Source of the DNA: Blepharisma stoltei
Lineage: Eukaryota > Ciliophora > Heterotrichea > Heterotrichida > Blepharismidae
Assembly: GCA_914767885.1 (NCBI GenBank)
Contig: CAJZBQ010000058.1
Span: forward strand, 124,001 to 188,000
DNA: 64,000 nt
Direction of reading: 5' to 3'
This document shows positions 29,889-41,572 of this stretch, in pieces; position 1 is the stretch's first letter; every line of letters starts with the position of its first letter. The notes below the pieces were generated by a model. That model made no database searches. It was not told the DNA's origin and saw nothing but the letters and a program-made list of their open reading frames with translations. A program made the translations under genes and the position numbers.

Positions 29889-31971
29889 ATGAGCAAGTAC
29901 AAACCAAACTTGAGACTTAATTTAAGCCTCGACAAGAAAGAATATAAAAGTTCTGGATTAACTAAAAAGAGCTCAGCCCATTCTACACCAAGAAGACCAC
30001 TAGAAACATCTAATAAGCCAATCCAAAAATCAGTCAAAAATAAGCCAAATGTCCCTATCCTCGCACTTGAAAACTTCCAGAGTGAGTTTAATAGTATCAA
30101 TGCCTTATTAACGACATCAAGAGCTCGCTCATCATCTAAAAATATAGCAAGCGAAAACATTTCATTAAATGCCACTAGCACATCAAAACCTGGAAATATC
30201 GTGAACTCTGCTTTACTAGCACCTAAATCCTTTAATCAGTCTCCAAGGCTTCCTACAAAAGCTTCTGAAATCGCTTCAAGTATTTCTAAAGAAAACATTG
30301 ACCAGAATTTTCAAAATTTTAAACCCCCACTTTCGGCGGGTACAGTACTTAAAAATTTAAAAAATAGCTTAACTGAGTATGAGCAAGGCGAAATTTTATA
30401 AGTGTTTTCCCTATATAGCCCAATAAGTGCCGTGGGTTCTCCGTGGAATCCCTCTGCTGATTGAACCAACCAGTGAATTGGCAAAACAACGCACTGGGTT
30501 GGTTTGATCAACAGAGGGATTCCACGGAGAACCCACGGCCCTTATGGGGCCATATAGGGAAAACTCCTATAGCATATGAAGAAATTTATTTTATTGGCAG
30601 TATTGCTAGCAAACTGAATTACAGTGAAGCTAATTATTCATATGATGATGAAAAAGGAGACTACAAAGCAAAAATTGGCGATCAAATGCATTACCGCTAT
30701 GAAATCGTCCAAAAAATAGGAAAAGGATCTTTTGGGCAAGTTTTCAAAGTATATGATCACAAAGATAAACAATACGCAGCGCTGAAAGTAATTAAAAACA
30801 AAAAAAGGTTCCATCAGCAAGGCTTTGTAGAGGTAAAAGTTTTATATCTCTTTAATATGATATCATTATTTTTATCCAAAAATAATATAAAACCAGTTTT
30901 TCATTGCCAAATTATTCAATAAAGATATAAAAACCTTAAAGCAAAACGACCCCCAAAATAAATATAACGTCGTCCACATGCTCGAAAGCTTTATATTTAG
31001 AAAACATTTATGCATAGTCTTTGAACTTTTAAGCACAAACCTCTACGATTTCATGAAAAGTAATCACTTTCACGGTCTTTCTGTCCCATTAATCAGAAAA
31101 TTTGCTTTCCAAATGCTGCAATGTTTAAAGCTTTCTAAAAGGCTCAATATAATCCATTGTGATTTAAAGCCAGAAAACGTGCTACTTAAACAAAGCAATA
31201 GGTCAAGCATAAAAGTCATTGATTTTGGCTCAGCTTGTTTTGAGGAACAGAAATTGTATACATATATACAAAGCAGGTTTTATAGGGCGCCTGAAATAAT
31301 ATTAGGGATTCCGTATAGTCCTGCAATTGATATGTGAAGCTTAGGCTGCATTTTAGTGGAGCTTTATACAGGGTATCCTCTTTTTCCAGGAGAAAATGAG
31401 AATGATCAGCTGCAATGTATGATGGAATTAAAAGGGTTACCTCCTTATCAAGTTTTGCAAAGAGCTTCGAGAGGGAAGGTATTTTTCCATGCGTCTGGGA
31501 ATCCTATTTTGCAAGCAAATTCTAGAGGAAAAATATGTATTGTTGATAAGAATGATTAAGGAAATTTAGGCTGGAACTGCGCATTGTGTTGAGCATATAT
31601 GGTCTAGGGAGATATATTTATAATAAATATGGGATTTTTTATAATAAAATTTTTATATAAGAGGTTTGTTATAAATGTATATACGATATCCAGGAACCAA
31701 AGCTTTAAGTGAAATATTAAAAGGAACTGAGCTGAATTTCCAAATTTTCATAGAAAAATGCTTAGATTGAAATGCAAGCACCAGGATGACGCCTGAAGAA
31801 GCTTTAGCTGACCCTTGAATTCTTGATGGTCTCTCCCGGGTCCAAGCAGTTTCCACTCCACGAGCTGAAATAGCCCGTGCGAACTCAAACCGGGCGCTCC
31901 AAGCCCACTTTGAGCCTTCCAAATACGCCCAATCCACCCGTCACAGCAATCTTGGAAATTTTGCATTTTAA
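29889..31971 (+). CDS. DYRK-family dual-specificity kinase
   Basis: After removing IESs 30397-30569, 30843-30912 and about 31557-31677, the frame is 572 residues. The N-terminus is Ser/Thr rich; the DYRK homology box precedes the kinase ([10 protein letters not shown]...YFIG). Kinase motifs: [27 protein letters not shown] (DYRK signature), [19 protein letters not shown] (DFG), [11 protein letters not shown] (activation-loop Tyr of DYRKs), [27 protein letters not shown]. DYRKs autophosphorylate the activation-loop Tyr and then act on Ser/Thr. The first IES falls between the DYRK box residues L and A. Confidence 0.95.
30397..30569. mobile_element. Foldback IES, 173 bp, in the DYRK gene
   Basis: The element is nearly one long inverted repeat: TATAAGTGTTTTCCCTATAT at one end and the complement of TATAGGAGTTTTCCCTATAT at the other, then GTGGGTTCTCCGTGG / CCACGGAGAACCCAC. 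Removing 173 bp (one TA kept) joins EQGEIL to AYEEIYFIG in frame. Same length and TATAG-type ends as the element at 34105. Confidence 0.9.
30843..30912. other. IES, 70 bp, in the DYRK gene
   Basis: TA 30843-30844 to TA 30913-30914 joins FVEVKVL to [12 protein letters not shown] in frame, between kinase subdomains III and IV. Confidence 0.8.
31557..31677. other. IES, about 121 bp, in the DYRK gene
   Basis: The frame is open to IVDKND, then stops. It resumes at [13 protein letters not shown] 31557-31558 with TA 31678-31679 is in phase; 31687-31688 is also possible. Contains a GC-richer patch (GGCTGGAACTGCGC). Confidence 0.6.
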
Positions 31972-32015
31972 TAATATAAATTATTGCTTCTATCTTAAAG
32001 AAATCGAAGTTACTT

Positions 32016-32628
32016 TTACTTCTTCTTGGCGACACCAACAGTTTTTCCTCTTCTTCCTGTCGTCTTTGTCTTTTGGCCTCTACATTTGACTCCCCACCAA
32101 TGTCTTAGACCTCTATGCAGCATCATTTTCTTCATTCTTTCGAGATCTTCTCTCATCTTGGCGTCCAAAAAGTTAGCAACAATTTGTGAGTCAGTTCCAA
32201 CAACAATATATTCCTATTAAAAATAAATGCCCCAAAATCCCCATAATAGCCCATTCTATAGCCCATTCATATTTTTATAATTTAAAATTTCCTATAAATT
32301 ATCATTATTTTTTTTTAAAATATTTATCTAAAAATTTACTATAAAATCGAATATCTCTTCTTCTATTTAAAAACCAAGTCGGGATATTGTATTCTGTAGG
32401 CTTGTTAATAATTGTGACGATTTTTTCAATTTCTTCTTCTGTTAATTGTCCAGCTCTTTTAGTAAGGTCAACTCCAGCTCTTTTGAGGATCAAATTGGAG
32501 AAGCGACGCCCAATTCCTTTGATTGCGGTTAAAGCGTACATTACTTTGCGACGTCCGTCGATGTTTGTGTTGAGAATACGCAAGATGAAGTTAAACTCAC
32601 TTTCTTGAGTCACAACTAAGCTTGACAT
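32016..32628 (-). CDS. RPS18: 40S ribosomal protein S18 (uS13)
   Basis: Small-subunit head protein at the P site and inter-subunit bridges. After removing IES 32209-32353, the frame is 155 residues (human 152). Landmarks: [20 protein letters not shown] (20 residues), [52 protein letters not shown] and the C-terminal [20 protein letters not shown] with basic tail. Start 32628 ([12 protein letters not shown]). The IES lies between residues D and I at the expected homologous junction. Confidence 0.96.
32209..32353. other. IES, 145 bp, in RPS18
   Basis: TA 32352-32353 to TA 32207-32208. Removal gives [18 protein letters not shown], whose length aligns with the universal uS13 family. Without removal the frame ends in KKK and the C-terminal half is lost. 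Confidence 0.9.
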
Positions 32629-32922
32629 TCTGTGGCTTAAATATTATCAAAATGGAAGATATAAAACTAAAGCGGAAAGAAGGGAAATAGATAATTGTGT
32701 ATAATGGTTCTGATAGAAATAACAAGATAATTGAGGAGAAATAAAGGAAGGAAAGAAAATTGAAAAAAATTTTATAAGTTTAGGAGAAAAAATAGTAAAT
32801 AAATAGAGAGGAAGAAAAGGATAGCGGAGATAGTGATGATAAAGAGGAATAAAACGATTTTTGAATAGAAAATGCCTGATTAAAGTGTTAAAAAGCTAAA
32901 ATAAACATGACAAGACTGAACT

Positions 32923-32966
32923 GACTGTTTGGCCGAGTGGTCTAAGGCGGTAGCTTTAGGCGCTAT

Positions 32967-32997
<31 letters not shown>

Positions 32998-33002
32998 AGT
33001 CA
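32923..33002 (+). tRNA. trnL: tRNA-Leu, anticodon TAG
   Basis: 80-nt class II tRNA. Acceptor GACTGTT pairs with AGCAGTC; D-arm GGCCGAGTGGTCTAAGGC; anticodon stem GTAGC/GCTAT with loop TTTAGGC, anticodon TAG; variable arm TTCCGAAAGGG-type; T-arm GTGGGTTCAAATCCCAC. Discriminator A follows, with no encoded CCA. Followed by a TTTTT terminator. Reads CUA leucine codons. Confidence 0.95.
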
Positions 33003-33007
33003 TTTTT
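33003..33007 (+). terminator. Pol III T-run terminator of tRNA-Leu
   Basis: Five T residues immediately follow the discriminator base. Confidence 0.7.
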
Positions 33008-33031
33008 AAAAATTTAAAAGATTACTATTAA

Positions 33032-36000
33032 TTAGGCACACAGTTTCCTTAACACATATGGCAAAATTCCTCCATTCTTGAAATACTCTACTTCTACATC
33101 TGTATCAATCCTCGCAATTACCTTAAATTCAGTCCCTTTATCAGTTTTAACAGTCAATTCTTCTTTTACCATAATGTCTCCTCCATTTAAATTAATTGTG
33201 AATTTTTCCTTTCCTGATAAGCCAAGCGACTCAGCGTTTTCTCCTTCTTTAAACTGTAAAGGCAAAACCCCCATCCCTACCAAATTCGACCTATGTATCC
33301 TTTCATAACTTTCTGCAATCACTGCTCTGATACCTAATAAAAGTGTCCCTTTAGCAGCCCAGTCCCTCGAAGACCCGCTGCCGTATTCTTTTCCAGCCAA
33401 AATTACCAAATTTTCATTATTTTTTCTATATTCTTCACTGACGTCAAAAACTGACATTTCTTGGCCTGATGGAAAATGAATGGTGCTTGGGCCAGGTTTT
33501 TCGACAAGCTGATTAATAAGCCTTATATTGGCAAAAGTCCCTCGTTTCATTATTTCGTCATTTCCTCTTCTAGCGCCATAAGTATTAAAATCAGGCTGTG
33601 AAACCCCTTTTTCTTGTAAAAACCTAGCTGCTGGAGAAGTTTTTCCGATATTCCCAGCAGGGGAAATGTGGTCAGTAGTAATAGAGTCTCCTAGTTTTAA
33701 TAAACAATAAGCCTCAGTTATATCAGGGATTGCAGGCAGCTCACGGGTTAAGTTTTGGAAATACGGCGGGTTATGGATATAAGTGTTATCAGTCCAATTG
33801 TACATTTCACCAGTCGGTGCTTGCAGCTGGTTCCATTTTTCAGTGCCTTGTGCAATTTTTCCATATATTTCTTTAAACATTTGTGGCTTTATAACGGTAT
33901 TTGTCAAGGCTTGCATATCTTTTCGGCTTGGCCATACGTCTCTTAAAAATACATCAGTCCCATTTACAGTGCCCAGGGGTTCTTTTTCAAAATCAATGTC
34001 CATTCTTCCAGCCAGGGCATATGCGACTACTAGTGGTGGAGAGGCTAAATAATTAGCCCGAGTAAAAGGATTGACCCTGCCTTCAAAATTTCTGTTTCCT
34101 GATATAGAAGTTTCCTATGTTTGGCGCTGTAAGGCCGATAAATTCTGATCGGAATTTATCGGTTGGTTGCACCAAATCAATGCCTTGGTCGGACCAAAAA
34201 GCGATTTGGTCCGACGAACTTGGAAAGCTCCTGGGAAAATGTCTGCGCATCAGCGCTATATAGAGGAAACCTCTATAAGACAGCTGCAGCTACTAAATCG
34301 CCTTTTGTAATAGCGTCTATAACTTCTTCGTCTAAATCCCCACTGTTGCCAATACAAGTCATACACCCGTATCCTGCATGGTAAAATCCGAGCTCATTTA
34401 AATAAGGCTGGACACCTGCAGCTTCAAGGTATTTACTGACGACGCCTGAGCCTGGGGAAAGGCTGGTTTTTATATATGGTTTTACTTTTAAGCCTTTTTC
34501 GACTGCATTTTTAGCTAGAACTCCGGCGGCTAACATAACGTCAGGGTTAGAGGTATTTGTACAAGACGTGATGGCTGCTATGACGACTGAGCCGTTATTT
34601 ATGGTATATTCGTGGCCTTTGTAGGTAAAATTTTGAGGATTTGAGGCAGATTTTAAGCCGAAACCTTTAAAACTGACAGGGCTGGTTAAGCAAGATTTGA
34701 AGTTCTGTTTGGCAAGAGAGAGTGGGACTTTGTCTTGTGGCCGCTTTGGTCCTGCAATACAAGGCTGGACTTCAGAGAGATCTAATTCCATGATATCTGA
34801 ATATTTAGGATCTTTTCCGGTATAGTCTCTAAAAAGTCCTTGGGCTTTTAAATACGCACTGATATATTGGATTTTTTCTGGGTCTCGGCCAGTTTGTTCT
34901 AAATATTTCAAAGTTTGGTCATCTGCAGGGAAAAATCCCATGGTAGCTCCATATTCAGGAGCCATATTAGCGACTGTCGCTTTGTCAGCTAAACTTAGCT
35001 TTCTGCAGCCTTCTCCAAAGAACTCCACAAATTTACCGACCACGCCTTTTTTCCTTAACATTTGTGTAATTGTAAGAACTAAATCGGTTGAAGTAGCTTC
35101 TTCAGGTAATTTTCCAGTCAGCTTGAAGCCGATAACTTGAGGCAAAACCATTGATATTGGCTGCCCTAACATGACAGCTTCAGCTTCAATGCCTCCAATG
35201 CCCCATATATATAAAAATGGCGTGGCGAAACGACCTACCTGTAGCTGGGAGTTACCCAGGGACCTTATGAAAGGGGGATGGCGTTTGGGATGTATATCCA
35301 GCTGGGTTTTACTTGGCTTGATGGGGCACAATGTCCGCTGAGTGGACCGGGGGCTCACATCAAGGTCAAGGTTTTAATTCTGAGGGAGAGGAATTCGGAG
35401 ATGGAAAGGGATGTCCTAGCAACACCAGTGAAGTTCTTTCTGGTCAACAGAACCTTCGCAGCTCGATGCCAGGGTTGCGTTCTGGGCTATGAATTTTCAT
35501 CTAGCAAATAGGTGACCAGAAAATTTATTTTTCGAATTTTATTGAAGCCATACCCCGTTTGGGTGTACGGCACAGTGACCTAAATTTCCGACTGTCAGGG
35601 ACATATGTAGGCCCATGCCGGTAGAAGCAAGACTTTGAAGGTCGTGATCGATCACTGATGAGTAGGTGAGTTGAGCATTATGAAAACGAATAAGGTCTGC
35701 GGACCTGACAAGGAGATTCTCTATAATCTAATAAGTAAGTCTCCAACTCCCCATCCGACGATTCCTAATCCATTTATCATCGTAGTATCCGCTGTTTTTG
35801 CGACCAGACCCATGGGCAGTTATTCGTGACTTCTTTTTGCCAGCAGCGCTCAGCCCAGTGAGTGCCCGAAATGAGGCAGGGTGAATTACCTGCCTAAGCT
35901 GCTTTAGTGGCTCGCCCCGAATGGCGAAAGCTGTTGAGTTCTTTCTCGGGATGACCGGAAAAGAGGGGAGGCGAGTTAGACATCGAGACGGGGGTCTCTC

Positions 36001-37360
36001 CAGTTGAAAAGGTGCCCTTCAATGGGCAGATCTGGCGGACGACGAAGCGGAGTTGGCGTAAACTTAGGCGACGATCCAAGTTGGAAATGGAGGTGGTCAG
36101 CAAAGCCGGTATAAGACGGCCCTTGACAATACCTCTACCGAGAAACCGGGGGTTTCGGCCCGGGCTTGGGTGAACGCTCTGCCACCCACACGGGAAACCG
36201 TGGCATGCGACCTCGGACGTAGTAGGGACCTTAAATACCCAGCGTAATCTTAATCTTAATCTTAATCATCGTAGTATGACTATCAGTTCCAACCAATGAA
36301 TCTGGATACAAAATTGGGTCAAATATTTTTAATAAAAATTTTTATAAAATCCATTTTTCTAATAATAAAAAATATTTTCGCCTACAAAATTCCATCATCA
36401 TTAAAAACTCCTCTTGCCAAATACTCCAAATTGACTTGATGCACAATTCCAGACCCCGGTGGCACAATCTGCAGGTTTTTAAATGCATTCTGCCCCCATT
36501 TCAAGAATTCAAACCTATCCCGATTCCTCCTAAACTCCATTTCTTCATTTATCCTCACAGATAAATAAAATGTACATGGCCTTCTCCTATGCCCTCAAGG
36601 TTTTGGGTTTGTGTCTGGGGTAGTTTTTTTCTGATCGGGACAGAGTTTTTTACCCCACAAAATATAATGGGGACTAGAAGGAAGATTTGTGGTCATGCCC
36701 TCTTTCCCATCTTCTGATATATTATGCTGACCAATAGGAAGTACCTGGGTGCATTTCCCCCAAGAGATATCGATCGACGTCACTATTTTTTTGTGACGTC
36801 GCCAGAAAAAGGCATAAGTGCAAACCGATACCTAGGGCGAGGAGCCTGAATTCAGCAAAGGCGGAAAGAGGCTGAAATAAACCCCGAAGACCCATCTAAC
36901 TTTTCTCTTAATCATTTATCCTCAATGCTTCTGCCGATCTGCTCGCATCTACCTGTACAGAGTGATCAATTACCAAATCAACAGGACACAGTGGGTTAAT
37001 CAGCCCAGGCTCTTTGCCTAATTTTACAGTGGCATCCCTCATAGCTGCAAGATCTACAACAGCTGGGACTCCTGTGAAATCTTGTAAAACAACTCGGGCA
37101 GGCTTAAAAGGAATTTCCACATCTTGTTTGCTTTTATTGGTCCAATCCAGAATATTCTCTACGTCTGACCCTTTAATTGAAAATTCATCACAATTTCGAA
37201 CAGAAGATTCTAATAGAACGCGGATGCAGTAGGGGAGTTCGAGAAGGCGAGAATCTTGTAAAGCGGTTAAGGAGAAGTATTGAAAACGTGTAGGAAGGTT
37301 GAGGTCTTGAAGAACGTGCTTGAAAGGGTTTTTTGACAAAGAAGAAATCCTTCGCAGCAT
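33032..37360 (-). CDS. ACO1: Aconitate hydratase (AcnA/IRP1 type)
   Basis: Citrate-isocitrate isomerase with a 4Fe-4S cluster. Removing five inserts gives exactly 891 codons, the AcnA/IRP1 size. N-terminus [13 protein letters not shown], with possible targeting character. Landmarks: [99 protein letters not shown] and [11 protein letters not shown] (three cluster Cys), then [25 protein letters not shown] and [10 protein letters not shown] (quoted in short blocks). Inserts: retroposons at 36558-36911, 35789-36264 and 35207-35740; IESs at 36309-36384 and 34105-34277. All catalytic regions are complete after removal. Single visible copy; loss of function would be costly, so the inserts must be eliminated. 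Confidence 0.96.
34105..34277. mobile_element. Foldback IES, 173 bp, in aconitase
   Basis: Ends TATAGAGGTTTCCTC and TATAGAAGTTTCCTA (inverted), with internal hairpins GGTCCGAC/AAATCGCTTTTT and CCGATAAATTC/GAATTTATCGG. Removing 173 bp joins VAAAVL to [12 protein letters not shown]. Contains no coding. Confidence 0.9.
35193..35754 (+). mobile_element. Retroposon (534 bp) in aconitase with imperfect 14-bp duplication
   Basis: The insert 35207-35740 lies between CTCCAATGCCCCAT (35193-35206) and CTCCAACTCCCCAT (35741-35754), 12 of 14 identical. It starts ATATAAAAATGGCGTGGCG and is related to the elements at 8822, 11990 and 12554 (for example GTACGGCACAGTGACC near 35567). Removal gives the conserved [14 protein letters not shown]. 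The duplication lacks TA, unlike most others. Confidence 0.88.
35776..36277 (+). mobile_element. Retroposon (476 bp) in aconitase, 13-bp duplication, AATCTT tail
   Basis: The insert 35789-36264 lies between perfect ATCATCGTAGTAT repeats (35776-35788, 36265-36277). It ends in an AATCTT tandem tail at 36246-36264. Removal restores [13 protein letters not shown] across an Fe-S aconitase signature. GC-rich relative to the gene. Confidence 0.93.
36309..36384. other. IES, 76 bp, in aconitase
   Basis: TA 36383-36384 to TA 36307-36308, with TTTTGTA repeated at both ends. Removal joins FNDDGIL to YPDSLVGTD. Confidence 0.92.
36545..36924. mobile_element. Retroposon (354 bp) in aconitase, 13-bp duplication
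   Basis: The insert 36558-36911 lies between TCATTTATCCTCA repeats (36545-36557, 36912-36924). Removal joins AEALRIN to [14 protein letters not shown] as expected for the family. No clear relationship to the ~540-bp elements; probably a different retroposon. Confidence 0.9.
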
Positions 37361-37547
37361 TAATTATGGAGCAATTAAATCAGAAGTAATTTAAGAAGGA
37401 ATGGAGATGATAATAAGTGTACTGGTATTAGGGATAAATATAAACAGAAGATTTCTATTATATAGGAAAAAGAAGTAAAGTAAAAAGAGAATTTTTTATG
37501 ATTTAGCCTAATTTTTAGTTATTAACATCTTAGTTCTTATAATTTCT

Positions 37548-40500
37548 TTATTCTTCCTCAATTCCTTTAATTGATTCCGGTTTAGGTCTCTTTGTTTTCA
37601 CATCTGTGTCAATCAAAGACTTTCTTTTTAGGTTTATCTCAACTAGCCCCATCTCTTGTTCAATTTGTTTTTCTTCTTCATTGATTGGACCTACAATGCT
37701 TTCTAACAATTCATCTAAATCCGCTTCATTTTTGCAATTTTTAAGCTGTATTTTGTTTAATTTCAAAGCATTTCTTATCTCTATAGCATCGTGAATTCTG
37801 TGTACACGAAACATTATTTTGAGGTTCCAATTTGGATAGCCCTCCATTTTATAAAATACCATCACTCTAACAACTATGTGAGTATAATAGCTACAATAAC
37901 TATTAGTTTCATACATATTTAATGCATCGTCCATATATCCTTTTTCATAAATTTGAATGAGAGCATTGAAAGTTGTTTTTTCTACTTCATAAGTTGTTGT
38001 GCTAATTAACTTTTTGTGTTCGTGTACGACTATGCATGCACTCCTATTTCTGATTGGAAGATATATCGCTTCTGAGTTCTCTTTATTAATGACCTTGCTT
38101 AATAGTGTATGCCTTGGCTCTTCTGCATGTGGAATCCCCGTAATAAGGCTATGTCACTCTATCAGAATTTGAAAATCAATTTCATAATGATCATCATTAT
38201 CAAAATAATTCAAAATTTCATTTTTTATTATCGATGCATATCTCTCTGATTTTTCAAGATTTTCGTTTAGACCACTTATCAATTCGCTTAGTTCAAAATC
38301 AGGGATTTTATTTTCCAGATTCCCAAGTCAACTTTCTATGAGAATATGAAAAACGAATTTTTTGACTTCTCTATTGGGCATGACATAAATTCTTTGTTTG
38401 TTTATTGATTCTGAATAAACTATGCGCCTTTCAGTGTTCTCTTTTTTTGACTTATGAAGGGGAGTCAAGTATCCTGAATGGAGTAGGAGTGCAAAAAACT
38501 GTTTTTTATTATTTGAAACTCTTGCTATATTAACTCTAGTTGGTAATTCGCTTTCTAAAGTTAAATATCCTGTTCTTAGTAATTCAGACAATTCTACTTT
38601 GCAAGTGAAATTTTTAAGCAAACGCTTAAGCTCATAATCGTTTCCTCTATCAATCCAATAATCTCTAAATATGTTTTCTTCTCCAGATTGAGCTGCAAAA
38701 AAGCAATTCATAATTGACCAGGGATTGTAAATTTTGAGTCCTCCACTGCTATAGCCGTCATATCATGAAGCTATTTGCCTTTTATTTAGTTCCAAATCCT
38801 CTTCTGTATTTCAAACTGATGCTTCTCTTAAAATTTTATCAACTTCACTCTCTGTAAAGCCATAATACTCTGAAAAATATCGATCCACAACACTATTTAC
38901 CATAAGATTATTCAGGCTAGGCAAATCCCATGTTAAAACTCCAGTAATAATTGCCTTTTCAACATAATCAGCATTGTATTGTATTCAGTAGGTAAGCATA
39001 TTGTCCATAATTTGCACAATTGTATCATATAGGGCTTTACCCTGATTAGCCCTATAAGGGCAGATGATTCCCAGTGGAATCATCTGCCCTTATAGGGCTA
39101 CTCAGGGTAAAACCCTATAGCTGTCCTTAGAGAATGAACAATTTAATGGACGATCATACTCATCTATTAATATAAAAACTTTTTTTTGATGAAATTTATA
39201 AAGCACTTTACTTAGAAATTGTATTGATACAAGAAGCTCTGAATTTGGATCATTATTGTAGAACTTATAAAACATTTCTATTTCTTTCGCTAGCTGTTTG
39301 TCATAATTTTCTGCTAGGCGCCTTTTTAGTTCATTAACAACATATTCGTGCTCCTTGAATGCATAGCTAATAGCACTGCCAAAACATTCATGTATTTCTT
39401 CTTCAATATTTTCATATATTTCACATTCCAAAAAACTAAGAAAAATGACAGGATATTTTCTGGCATGATTTTCTATATATTTCCCATTGTCTACAGTTGC
39501 AATTGCTAGCTTCTGAGAATCAGAACTATTTGAAAGACCATTGATAATTGATTTTCTTTCCTCTGTGAACAAAGCCTTTTTCATTGAGTTTATTCTTTCA
39601 TCTTTTTCATCACTCAAAAATGTCTTTAGCATGTCTATATTTAAGCTTTTACCCCATCCTCGAGGTCTAGTGATCAGAATAGCATAATCTGTATCATCTA
39701 AGACTTTTTTTATAAATAGTGTCTTATCTACATAAACTATTTCATCTCTTATGATATCTTCAAATGAAAATGTTGAACAAGCGAATTCTCAATTTTTCTT
39801 TATTTTAATGTTTGAGTCTTGTTTGGAAGTGTCTATAATTTGGCATGAAAAAGGCTTTCTTGGTGTTATATCCAAGCTGTCGCTTGAGGTATTCATAATT
39901 TTAGTTCAAAATTCTAATTGATATGCTATTGTATTAGTGACATCACACACTTTATTTGTGTTTGCCTCTCACTTGGAAATATCCTCATTTAAAGTTTGGA
40001 GTACAAGCAATTTTTGATCTTCCATTCAAGCTTGTCGGTTTGATCGATCTGGAGGTAAATCAATTCTGCTTAACTCTATCCGCTTTTCTTTGAAGTACTT
40101 CTGCATTTCATAGAATGTATAATTCCATGATGGCATTAATCTGAGAAAATCCTCATTTTTAAAAAGTATAATTAGAATTGCTCTAAACAAAGCCCACCAG
40201 CCCCCTTTATTTTGATGCACACTGTCCATATTTGAAAGATCTTCTTGTGCAACAATTTGAAAAGGCTTTAGCATCCCTCCAATAATGTTTTCCTTGTTTT
40301 CTTCAATCTCATTAGCTTTCAATTTATTTTTAAATAAGAATTCAATGAGAGGTGGGAGTTTGAGATGCTCGTGCTTCGAATTTCTATAATATATTTTTGG
40401 CGGGACACGGTCTTGGCTTGGCAAAATTACAAGCAAGTCCCAACTGCCTTCAAAGTGGTTTTTGTACACAGAGACAATTGAGTTCATTCGGCCATCCGAC

Positions 40501-40736
40501 TGGCCTAGTAAGTTTTCAATTCTTTTTACATATAATAACTGGGAATCTTCACTGCCAGATTCAAAAGGGGACTTCCCAAAAAATCTCTCCATCAAAATTG
40601 AAACTTGATTACTCGGATATAGTCACCCCAAAATTTTGTAAATGCTGAAATCTGAGATTTCTTGTACTTCTCCTTCAGGTTTTAAAAAATTGGCAAAAAT
40701 TATCCGACCGATTAACTCTTTATCACTTAAACCCAT
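37548..40736 (-). CDS. AAA-ATPase-like protein of the DUF1703/PD-(D/E)XK-associated family
   Basis: A 1032-residue frame after removing one 90-bp IES. TGA is Trp at many places and no frameshift occurs. N-terminal ~340 residues unrecognised. Then a P-loop in ITRPRGWGKSLNIDML (about residue 360) and Walker B VFILIDEYDRP (about 520), the pattern of the AAA-ATPase-like domain that in bacteria precedes a DUF1703 nuclease domain. The block SWYDGYSSGGLKIYNPWSI is typical of that family. C-terminal region conserved between copies; the catalytic D..ExK signature is not evident to me. The bacterial family is often linked to mobile or conflict systems; eukaryotic homologs are patchy, so a host role, selfish origin or transfer are all open. 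A broken copy lies at 41573-44622. Confidence 0.8.
39028..39117. mobile_element. Foldback IES, 90 bp, with empty site in the neighbouring paralog
   Basis: Ends TATAGGGCTTTACCCTGA and complement of TATAGGGTTTTACCCTGA, with a central perfect hairpin (GGCAGATGATTCC/GGAATCATCTGCC). The paralog at 43038 reads ATTGTATCATAGCTATCC with no insert, so both the insertion site (TA) and the single retained TA after removal are seen directly. 90 bp is in frame. Confidence 0.95.
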
Positions 40737-40935
40737 TTTTAATATTATCTATTTAAAATATGAAACTTTTTACGAATGCATAAGTGTTAGATTTTGTATA
40801 ATGAAGCTTGGAAATTTATATAATTATACCCAAAATTAAATGCCTTCTTGATGCTTTAAATTTAACTTAAATTCAAAATTACTGACTTAATTTTTTTAAA
40901 TATTACTGTATTATAAAGCTTTCATTCAATTCTAT

Positions 40936-40992
40936 TTACTCCCTTATCGGCGAACAAACAATTTTTGCTTAATCATGGAGTAGGGGAAATTT
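40936..40992. repeat. Small TA-bounded hairpin remnant
   Basis: ACTCCCTTATCGGCGAACAAA and a partial complement GCTTAATCATGGAGTAGGGG. A matching copy lies at about 44812-44870 in the duplicated unit, so it predates the duplication. It resembles the tip of the CTCCGTGAGCGAACAA MITE family, eroded. Confidence 0.45.
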
Positions 40993-41029
40993 TTCTTAAT
41001 AAATCAAGCAATAATTATTATAGATTTAT

Positions 41030-41490
41030 ATGAGCAGCAATTTTGACACTGACCAAGCTTTTGAAGTCATGAAATGATTAAAAGGCGAAGATGATGGAGT
41101 CCAGAGATATGAGGAATGCCTTTTGCGAATGCAGAATAATGATTTATCATTGGCAGTGTTTAGCTGAAAAAATGAAAAAAGATCGCAGGGTTTTTACAGG
41201 AAGATTTAGATGTCCAAAGTCGATAACTTTGATTTAATTGATAATAGTGATGACTTATGAAAGGAAAGATGTGAGATTAGGTTAAAAACCTCTAGCATTA
41301 GGCATTAACTATGAAATTATACCTAGAAAGGCATGGAAATATTTATCTGAGAAATATGGTTGTAAAGAAAGATCAGAAATTTCCAGAAAAAACATAGAAA
41401 TCTCAGGTTCTAAAATGCAAGTAGAAATTAGGTATAAACCTATTAAAACTATAGTGTGAAGAGGAAATAATTGGAAACTGATAGGCCAAC
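41030..41490 (+). pseudogene. Truncated copy of the ubiquitin-protease 5' end
   Basis: Starts [23 protein letters not shown] like the full gene at 44934, but has frameshifts and stops after about 45 codons and loses homology near 41485 (AATAATTGGAAACTGATA). It is the 3' edge of the segmental duplication. Confidence 0.85.
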
Positions 41491-41572
41491 ATATATCAAA
41501 AATTTTTTTGGCGCGCCCTACTAACTCAAAAATATTAAAATCTTAGATGCTAATGGCCATCTTTTAATTACT

